Shown piece after piece: positions 55,287 to 64,000 of a stretch of 64,000 nucleotides of DNA. A program made the translations under genes and the position numbers. Below the pieces are notes generated by a model. It had not been told where the DNA came from and ran no database searches. It saw nothing but the letters and a program-made list of their open reading frames with translations. Origin of the DNA: Symsagittifera roscoffensis (lineage: Eukaryota; Xenacoelomorpha; Acoela; Convolutidae); NCBI RefSeq assembly GCF_963678635.1, contig NW_026970751.1, positions 20,229 through 84,228 on the forward strand, read 5' to 3'. The first letter of the stretch is position 1, and every line of letters begins with the position of its first letter.

Positions 55287-56756
55287 ATGTCGGCAATCAG
55301 CCAATGCAACGAAGAAGCTACAAATGATGCTAATCTTGCGCTGAAGTTGCCTCTACATTTGTTGCAGAAAGTTTGTCAGCTCCTCATTTGCAGTGAAAAG
55401 CAAAACTCGTCATCATTCTTCAAATCATCAGCAGATATTCTCAGTTTGCGATCAACTTGCAAGTCTCTGTTCCACGCAGTAAACCAACTCCATCTCCTGT
55501 TTTCATTGAAGCTGACAGCAAGTCACTTCGAGTCTACTGGCTTCAAACTGCAGTTCAGACAATTTCTGGAAGTCATTAAACGCAACTCGAGCTGGAAAAT
55601 TAATTGTTTGGAAATAGATCTGGCATTTTACCATAGCGGTAAACATGATATAAGGAAACTTGACCAGTTTGCTATCGATTATTCAGCGATCTTTGTTAAT
55701 TCTCTCTATACTCTTTCAATTATCATGTGCAAAAATGTGTATTGCGAACTTAAGTTCATCTTAAGTATCCTAATGCGGAGTGGAATTATCAACTCAAACA
55801 CCCGAATTTCACTCCGAACTATTTCTCCCAGTTTCACAGCCAATTTTACTGACTTAGAGCCTGAATCAATTCGTGTGTCATCATTATCTCTAACCCCTGG
55901 AAACCAGGAAAAAGTAGACATCACCTTGAATGGGCCTCTTTTCAGATTTTTGACTAATTTGCTTTTGACGAACTACAACACACAAGTGTATGTGTCTGAT
56001 TTGAACAGTCTGAGTGGATTAAAACAACTTACTTTGGTCAATCTGTCAGAAACGAATGAAAAAGATGAAACTGTCTGTGAAAGTGTGACTTCTTTGAATC
56101 TGAGCCAACAGTGCTTAAGTGGGCTGGAGCAATTGGCCAAAATGACTCTTAAGTGGTTTCCAAACCTGAACTATCTTCGGATTAGAACTGCGAAAAAGTT
56201 GGATCCGAAAGATGTCTCTGATTTCCCCCTTCCAGCATCTTGTTTTTCAGTTGACGTCGCCTTCGATTTGTTTTCACGCTTCAAAACCAGCTCCAAATAT
56301 GTCCGAATTTGGAAGATCTTTGACTGGGATTGCTCATTTGACCTTGACTGTGTGAACTTTTTCGGAAGCGAAGTTGATATTGTTAATTTAGAGACTGCGC
56401 AATACAAGCCCACAGTATTCGAAGTCCTTCTGGCCATTCTTCAACGGAAAACTGGCATCCGTGTGGTGAGTGTGAGATTGAAGGAATCAAGGCCAGAAAA
56501 GAGCATCCAAAGTAGTGCCAGAAAGCCCAGAGATTTGATGGGAGACCAAACTCAGATTTGGTATCAGAAGGTCAATCAGTTTTTAGTCAGACATCCGGTT
56601 CAGTTGGTCATTGTTTTGAACCATGTGGTACAAGTGAAAGACTCATTGAGTCAACAGTTGATTAGGTTGATAGATGATCTGGATTCATATCATGGATTTT
56701 GCATCAGAAAGCCACTTGGAGAAGGAACCAGTCTTCAGTTCCAATGTTCCTTCTAA
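55287..56756 (+). CDS. F-box-like, leucine-rich protein (single exon)
   Basis: This 489-residue intact frame has an F-box-like N-terminus: LPLHLLQKVCQLL at about residues 21-33, then ILSLRSTCKSLFHAVNQL at about 50-67, interrupted by a Ser-rich loop. The rest has spaced leucine patterns (LNSLSGLKQLTLVNLSE, LEQLAKMTLKWFPNLNYLRI) like irregular leucine-rich repeats. F-box proteins link substrates to SCF ubiquitin ligase, and that role is inferred here. I use ATG 55,287 (context AAAATGT) because the frame upstream opens only with TTG. A T-rich AG at 55,249 could be a splice acceptor 37 bases upstream. Codon pattern and length contrast sharply with the flanking DNA, so the gene is probably real and expressed. 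Orthology is not clear. Confidence 0.65.
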   Translation: MSAISQCNEEATNDANLALKLPLHLLQKVCQLLICSEKQNSSSFFKSSADILSLRSTCKSLFHAVNQLHLLFSLKLTASHFESTGFKLQFRQFLEVIKRNSSWKINCLEIDLAFYHSGKHDIRKLDQFAIDYSAIFVNSLYTLSIIMCKNVYCELKFILSILMRSGIINSNTRISLRTISPSFTANFTDLEPESIRVSSLSLTPGNQEKVDITLNGPLFRFLTNLLLTNYNTQVYVSDLNSLSGLKQLTLVNLSETNEKDETVCESVTSLNLSQQCLSGLEQLAKMTLKWFPNLNYLRIRTAKKLDPKDVSDFPLPASCFSVDVAFDLFSRFKTSSKYVRIWKIFDWDCSFDLDCVNFFGSEVDIVNLETAQYKPTVFEVLLAILQRKTGIRVVSVRLKESRPEKSIQSSARKPRDLMGDQTQIWYQKVNQFLVRHPVQLVIVLNHVVQVKDSLSQQLIRLIDDLDSYHGFCIRKPLGEGTSLQFQCSF

Positions 56757-59700
56757 TTACAGTTTTTTTCTTATGAGACAATCAAATGTTGTCATTGTTT
56801 CTGTTTGTACATTTACGTAAATTGTATTTTGCCTAGGTTAAAATTATTTTGAAGCAATTTGTAAATACTGGAAATATTTGGTGTAGATACTGAAATTTAT
56901 TAAGTTTGAAAATATTTTCCATTTTTTTAGTGTAATAGCTTTCGTTGGCAATGTGCTGTGATTGAGTGCCTTTAAGGAGTTGAAAAGCACGAAGTTGCCC
57001 TTGCACTGTTGAAAAATTTAACCAGCCAAAAGCATTGAGATTTGAATTTGGAGGCAAACTTACCATAGTATCATAGTATGAATCCCTTGCACTCCGTTGA
57101 AATCCATTGCATTGCGCGAGGAAGGCATTGAGTAAAAAAAGTTTCTGACTCTTTATATCAGAATTTTCAGTCGGGTGAGTTTTTTAGTGTCAGCGTTCAT
57201 CAACGGCTTGTGGAGTAAATTACGGTAGGCTGTAGCTTAATGATTAGAAGATGTTCGGAACAAATATGGTGCTTCTTATTTACTTTTGTGACCACGAGAT
57301 TATGTTAAGGTTATTTTATACTGTTCAGGTCAAAACTTTGTGGGAGCCGAAAATGGAATCTAATGAAGCATTAAATCCTTGGAGGCACAACTGATCGAAC
57401 AGTTTACATATAAAGATCGCAAACGAAATGCTCAAGCAGCACGCTTGTAAAAACGCAGCAAGAGGTGTCATAGAATCGATTGTTATTGCGAATTTTTTTG
57501 AAAATATCTTACGATTCAGATTCAATCATAAAATTGTTGAAAGCACATTTTGTCTTCCGAGCAATCGCTTAACGCAAGATCATCAGCAAGTGCTAATTTA
57601 GATGGTTTGACACTGCTAAGTCCTAAATGACTTTGGTTAAAACAACTTGATACAAGCTTCCTTTTCGCTCGCTTTTCAACTATCGGAAACGGTTGTCCAG
57701 AGAAAAAATTATGCGCACACAATTTTGAGCTGATACTGTTCCGAAATCGGGCCCAGCTGAAACAAATCGACGCAAGTAGCACTCCGATATCATGTCTTTT
57801 TGAAAACCAGCAATTTAATCTGGATTTTAAATATGCATAGATTGGGGAGAAAACTTAGTGCTGACTATCAAAGTATTAAGTGGTTTTGACAAAATTATAT
57901 CAATAGCGCTGATTGGCAATTATCAGCTTTTTCTGACTGTGCGCAGATTTTTTGGGTGAAAATCTCATTTCAAGTTAAGATCAAAATGTTTTTCATATTT
58001 TAATTTGAATGGTTTCAAATGTTTTAACTACCATTTACCATATCTATGCCTCTACCTAGAGTCGAGCGACATAGTTTCTTCGTAATCTTTTGAATTGATT
58101 GAAGTTAATACGATTCGAAAAAAAAAACAGATATTCATCATATTTTAAGGCCCTGTGTTGGTTTTTTTTGTTGAGTTTATCTCGCAACGAATAGAAGAAT
58201 AACATGATTTGCTCTTTAATCACAGTCATCATCAACCAAGCGACACAAAACAACGCTACTTTTAGTGCTTTTAATCTGTACTGTCTGTCGACTAATATAA
58301 TTCAGGATCTGTTTGGCAATCTCATACTCCTTGATTTTTATATAATTATAAACTAATTAAGGGTATAAAAAAGACAGTCGCTATAACTATTTTTTTTGGA
58401 GCCATTGAAAGGCGCTCCATTTAGAAAAAAATATGCTGAATTGAGTTGATCCAATCTAAAATAACGTTAAAGAGCAGTGGAGTTAGATAGTAAGCTCATT
58501 CTTTTACTAATTCAAGCGTCTTAATCAGTATGACAAACGGAAAAAGGTCAGACACTTTTTTTCGTCACTTCTGAGGCAACTTTTTTTGAATTTTATTCGG
58601 AATCCGAATCATGGCTTAAAAGACTTCAATTTGATACTTGACTCCCTGTACGTTTTTTTTGATGAAACTAAAATATGCCGGACTTTTTGAAAAGTTCATA
58701 ATGTGATGAATGTGATGTTTGAGACAGAGACAACCTTCAAAAATGAGTTTTTTGTAATAATTGATTTACTTTTACTGAATAATTCTGTCTGTCCGTAATT
58801 ATCCTAACGTGATAAAGAAATCACAAATTTGGAGACTGACTGCCCGTATCAGACTGTAGCTTTTTATATCCCGACTGTCTTTTGACGTTTTTGGGCAGAA
58901 TTTTTGGAAAGAGTTATTACGAATTAATATCTTGAATTATTATCTTAATACGCTTGTAAGCTTGCGATTAGCAAGCGTTTTCAAACCGGAATATAGTTTT
59001 TTTTCGGGTTAACAACTACTTTATCAGAATCACTTGTATCTTGGTTCATAAGGAATTCAAACTTCTATGAGTGTCCGGCACTTAGCCCGGAGACGAAGAA
59101 TATGCCTGGTACGGCAAAGGATGTGGGTTCAAATCTGACCATGAACTCTTTTTTAAACTTGATATATTCCTTTCAAAAAAATGTCAGCCTATAGTTGTCT
59201 GCATATGTTTTGTCGACATAGTTGCCGCATCGTAGAATTGATTTTATTGTACGTAAATTTCAATGTAGTTGCTTTCAGTGTTTTGAATTACTCCTGCAAT
59301 TTTACTATAGTTGACATCGTATAATTTGCGGTTTTGTTCGGCTTAATTGATTTCGGTTTATATTTTATCGTCTAGGTGACCTAATTTGGGGTCATTTCAA
59401 AGGAAGCATCAGTTTTATGCTTCATTTCGGATCGAACAAAATGCTAAAAAAAACTTCTTAGAATACAATTTATACTTCAAAGCTTTTAATGACAACAAAT
59501 ATATTTTCGCTACTACGGGAAATTATCCAAGTTTCGTTGGCTCAGTTGCCGCTTGTTAATTATTTTGTGAATTTTCTTTAATTGCTGTCAATTATTTTTT
59601 TGGACCTGTTTTCCGGAAATAGAGCATGATTCCAGACAACATTTTGAGTTTTTCTAAGTTGTGGTTTTTTGAAGTGTTTTTTCTTCTATTTTTTTTTGAC

Positions 59701-60119
59701 TTAGTGGCTTTTTATCCTGTCTGCTTATTTGCACTGCTATTTTATGTTGGCTGGTTTATCTAAATTTGAACCCGAGCATCGTAGTCCATGAATGAAAGTA
59801 AAATTGGTGCTTTAAGAAAACTATTTAAAGCATGATTTTCATCTAACTGCCCAGTAGTATAGCGCAACAAGAGGTCAAGCCTGTTTTCGGAGAAAGGTCA
59901 ACCTGTCAAGGTCGCGTGACTATGTTACTCAATTAGCCTAATCTTTTTTTTTCTCGGGGGTCGTAATAAATATCTTATCAGATTAATTTTTTCACTTGAG
60001 TTGATTTTTAGGGGTATATGACCGGAATCATTGGGGACAATTTCGTCAATTGTTATTAAAGAGGATAACTTTATGAAATCGCTGAGGGGGAATAAAATAT
60101 TATCAGATAACTTTTTTTC
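56757..60119. other. Intergenic DNA before the satellite, no gene seen
   Basis: There are only short frames without recognisable motifs. A tRNA-like unit lies at 59,068. From about 59,950 the text begins to resemble the satellite (TATCTTATCAGATTA, then TATTATCAGATAAC), so the array edge is gradual. Confidence 0.4.
59068..59146 (+). repeat. tRNA-like unit, second SINE type
   Basis: The B-box-like GGTTCAAATCT lies at about 59,129, and CCGGCACTTAGCCCGGAGAC upstream resembles an A-box region. The middle differs from the 50,333 family and is closer to the unit at 33,765. Confidence 0.45.
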
Positions 60120-63100
60120 ACTTGAAGTAATTTATCTCAAAGATATCAGAAAAAAAATTATTAAAATAAAAAATTCCCACTTTTGAGAAAAAGATATCAG
60201 AAAACATGTATATATAAAAAACAAAAAATTCTCAAATAATTTTTTTTGAAGTATCAGAAAAAATATATGAAAAAAACAGAAAATTCCAAAATTTGAGAAA
60301 AAGATATCAGATTATATATAAATAAAAACCAGAATAATCCAAAACCTGAAAATTTTTTGAAAGACATCAGAAAAAATTATAAAAAAAAAACTGAAAATTC
60401 CAAATAAATCCATTTTAAAATATCAGAAAAAAGTCTATGTAAAACCAAGAAAAGTTCAAAATTTGAGAAACAATTTTAGCTCCTACTAAAATTTTCATCC
60501 CTTCTAACCTTATCTTTTACATCCTGTTTAATCCTTTGTTTTCCCCCAGGATATAATTTGTCAGAAGACTTTTATCTTTGTAATAAAAAATTATATACCC
60601 TTTATTCCAAAATTTGAGAAGAGGATATCAGAAAACATGTATAGATAAAAAAAAAGAAAATTCTCAAACAATTTTTTTGAAGTATCAAAAAAATAGATGT
60701 AAAAAATAGAAAATTCCAAAATTTGAGCAAAAGATATCAGAAAACATCTTTATCTAAAAAAAAAACAAAACTCTCAAAAATTTCTTTCTGAGGTATCAGA
60801 AAAAAAAATATGTAAAAAACAAAAAATTCCAAAACTTGAGAAAAAGATATCAGATTATATATATATAAAAAACCACAACAATCCGAAACCTGAAAAGTCT
60901 TTTAAAAGACATCAGAAAATATTATATAAAAAACTGCAAATTTCAAAATAATTCCATTTTAAGATATCAGAAAAAAGTCTATGTAAAACCCGGAAAATTT
61001 GAGAAAAAGATTTTAAGCTCCTAAAATTTTCATCACTTCTAAGCTTAACTTTTACATCCTGTTTAATCCTTTGTTTTCCCCAGGATATAATTTGTCAGAA
61101 GACTTTTATCTTTGTAATAACAAATTATATGCTCTTTATTCCAAAATTTGAGAAAAAGATATCAGAAAACATGTATAGATAAAAAAAACAAAGTTCCAAA
61201 ATATTTTTTTGAGTTGTCAGAAAAAAAAACATGTTAAAAACGGAAAATTCCAAGATTTGAGAGAAAGATATCAGATTATAAATAAATAAAAACCTGAAAA
61301 ATCCGAAACTTGAATTTTATTTGAAGTCATCAGAAAAAAAAATTTATTAAAAAAGAAAAATCCCACTTTTGAGAAAAAGATATCAGAAAACATGTTTTCA
61401 TAAAAAACAGAAAATTCTCAAATAATTTTTATTCAAGTATCAGAAAAATATATATCTAAAAAACCGAAATTTCCAAGATTTGAGAAAAATATATCAGATT
61501 ATATATAATTAAAATACCAGAATAATCCAAAACCTGAGAATTTTATTTCAAGACATCAGAAAGAATTATATAAAAAACTAAAAATTCCAAAATAATTCCA
61601 TTTAAGATATCAGGAAAAAGTCTATGTAAAACACAGAAAATTTCAAAATTTGAGAAGAAGGTTTTCAGCTCCTACTAATATTTTCATCCCTTTTAACCTT
61701 TTCTTTTACATCATGTTTAATCCTTTCTTTTTCCCAGTATATAAATTGTCAGATGACTTTTATCTTTGTATTGAAAAATTATATGCTATTTATTCCAAAA
61801 TTTGAGAAAAAGATAACAGAAAACATCTTTATCTAAAAAAAAACAGAAAACTCTCAAATAATTTTTTTTGAGGTATCAGAAAAAAATACATGTAAAAAAC
61901 AGAAAATTCCAAGATTTGAGAAAAAGATATCAGATTACATATAATTAAAAAACCAGAATAATCCAGAACGTGAGAATTTTAATTAAAGACATCAGAAAAA
62001 ATTATATAAAAAACTAAAAATTCTAAAATAATTCCATTTTAAGATATCAGGAAAAAGTCTATGTAAAACCCAGAAAATTTCAAAATTTGAGAAGAAGGTT
62101 TTCAGCTTCTAATAATATTTTCATCCCTTTTAACCTTTTCTTTTACATCCTGCTTAATCCTTTCTTTTTTCCAGCATATAATTTGTCAGAAGACTTTTAT
62201 CTTTGTAATAAAAAATTATATGCTCTTTATTCCAAAATTTGAGAAAAAGACATCAGACACATGTGTAGATAAAAAACAGAAAGTTCTCAAATAATTTTTT
62301 TTGAGTTATCAGAAAAAAACATGTAAAAAACAGAAAATTCCAAGATTTGAGAGAAAGATATAAGATTATATATAAAAAAAACCAGAAAAATCCGAAATTT
62401 GAGACTTTTTTTAAGGACATCAGAAAAAATTATATTAAAACTAAAAAATCCAAAAAAATCCATTTAAAATATCAGAATTTGAGGTATCAGAAAAAAATAT
62501 ATGTAAAAAACAGAAAATTCCAAGTTTTGAGAAAATGATATCAGATTATATATATATATACAAAAAACCAGAATAATCCGTAACCTGAGAATTTTTTTAA
62601 AAGACATCAGAAAAAATTATAAAAAAAACTGAAAATTCCAAATAAATCCATTTTAAAGTATCAGAAAAAAGTCTATGTAAAACCAAGAAAAGTTCAAAAT
62701 TGGAGAAAAAAAATTTAGCTCCTACTAAAATTTTCATCCCTTCTAACCTTATCTTTTACATCCTGTTTAATCCTTTGTTTTTCCCCCGGGATATAATTTG
62801 TCAGGAGACTTTTATCTTTGTAATAAAAACTTATATGCTCTTTATTCCAAAATTTGAGAAAAAGATATCAGAAAACAAATATAGATAAAAAACAGAAAGT
62901 TCTCAAATCATTTTTTTGAGTTATCAGAAAAAATATATGAAAAAAACAGAAAATTCCAAAATTTGAGAAAAAGATATCAGATTATATATAAATAAAAACC
63001 AGAATAATCCAAAACCTGAAAATTTTTTGAAAGACATCAGAAAAAATTATAAAAAAAACTGAAAATTCCAAATAAATCCATTTTAAAGTATCAGAAAAAA

Positions 63101-64000
63101 GTCTATGTAAAACCAAGAAAAGTTCAAAATTGGAGAAAAAAAATTTAGCTCCTACTAAAATTTTCATCCCTTCTAACCTTATCTTTTACATCCTGTTTAA
63201 TCCTTTGTTTTTCCCCCGGGATATAATTTGTCAGGAGACTTTTATCTTTGTAATAAAAACTTATATGCTCTTTATTCCAAAATTTGAGAAAAAGATATCA
63301 GAAAACAAATATAGATAAAAAACAGAAAGTTGTCAAATCATTTTTTTGAGTTATCAGGAAAGAAATTATGAAAAAAACAGAAAATTCTAAGATCTGAGAA
63401 AAAGATATCAGATTATAAATAAATAGAAACCAGAAAAATCGGAAGCTTGAGAATTTCATTTTGAAACATCAGAAAAAAATTATTTAAAAAAAATTCCAAG
63501 GTTTGAGAAAAAGATATCAGATTATATATAAATAAAAAACCAGAATAACCCAAAACCTAAGAATTTTATTTAAAGACATCAGAACGAATTATATAAAAAA
63601 CTAAAAATTCCAAAATAACTCCATTTTAAAATATCAGGAAAAGTCTATGCAAAACCCAGAAAATTTCAAAATTTGAGAAGGTTTTCAGCTCCTACTAAAA
63701 TTTTCATCCCTTTTAACCTTTTCTTTTACATCATGTTTAATCCTTTCTTTTTCCCAGTATATAAATTGTCAGAATACTTTTATCTTTGTATTAAAAAATT
63801 ATATGCTATTTATTCCAAATTTTAAGAAAAAGATAACAGAAAACATCTTTATCTAAAAAAAAAAACAGAAAACTCTCAAATAATTTTTTTGAGGTATCAG
63901 AAAAAAATAATATGTAAACAACAAAAAATTCCAAGATTTGAGAAAAAGATATCAGATTATATTAATTTTATATAAAAACCAGAATAATCCAAAACCTGAG
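60120..64000. repeat. AT-rich higher-order satellite array
   Basis: Base units of about 55-60 bases each contain a (GAT)ATCAGAAAA or ATCAGATTATAT core and an AAAAATTCCAAAA-like spacer. Once per higher-order unit a distinct block begins AGCTCCTACTAAAATTTTCA and runs on to TTTTATCTTTGTAATAAAAA. This block starts at about 60,478, 61,015, 61,668, 62,103, 62,718, 63,148 and 63,687, so the higher-order period alternates between about 430-435 and 540-650 bases. The block at 62,606-62,910 and its neighbour 430 bases later are almost identical, a recent duplication. Short open frames in the array are repeats, not genes. The array continues beyond the window. Confidence 0.9.

Noticed and set aside
62700-63318. 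Two identical 62-residue frames
   Set aside because: They are a duplicated satellite block, and the identity reflects recent homogenisation.
60120-64000. Satellite as a tandem gene family
   Set aside because: Almost pure A/T sequence with stops in all frames apart from short chance openings.

Overview
The window is nuclear DNA of an invertebrate animal. It holds a mitochondrial-type citrate synthase split by nine GT-AG introns, a gamma-glutamylcyclotransferase gene, an F-box-like gene, and many animal mobile elements: Polinton/Maverick, hAT MITEs, tRNA-like SINEs, a Penelope-like remnant and a Ty3/Gypsy-like gag. The sequence is visibly AT-rich with long T and A runs. The sequence does not let me name the phylum.

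Region 1 (1 to about 13,000) is a fairly young Polinton-like (adintovirus-like) element. On the plus strand a packed, partly overlapping block encodes a DDE integrase (start outside the window), a minor capsid protein, a basic PX-like core protein, a major capsid protein broken by one TGA codon, and an adenain-like protease. Next is a 3.5-kb block bounded by inverted repeats of about 143 bp. It holds two minus-strand genes (one with an HxH motif, one PC4-like) and a plus-strand gene of unknown function. It also holds a row of adjacent hairpins. Then comes a protein-primed family B DNA polymerase that needs two spliceosomal introns to read through. A packaging ATPase is not seen.

Region 2 (13.0-26.5 kb) is a graveyard: a foldback element, a decayed gag-protease fragment, a minus-strand family B polymerase of a second type riddled with stops and frameshifts, and a 6.4-kb block built from four modules (A, B, C, D) repeated in order, one of them a minisatellite with a period of about 30 bp.

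Region 3 (26.5-38.6 kb) holds a MITE with 51-bp terminal repeats, a truncated pseudogene copy of the cyclotransferase gene, a Penelope-like fragment (YVDD and GIY-YIG motifs), the intact cyclotransferase gene, and a 539-bp hAT MITE with a perfect 8-bp target duplication.

Region 4 (38.6-48.3 kb) is the complete citrate synthase gene (10 coding exons, 459 residues). Its introns carry a SINE, a MULE-like transposase fragment, two copies of one dispersed repeat, and two copies of one hAT-like element in opposite orientation on either side of exon 9.

Region 5 (48.3-60.1 kb) is mostly repeat-rich non-coding DNA with one intact single-exon F-box-like gene (489 residues). Region 6 (60.1 kb to the end) is an AT-rich satellite with a higher-order period of about 430-650 bp made of units of about 55-60 bp. 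It continues past the window.
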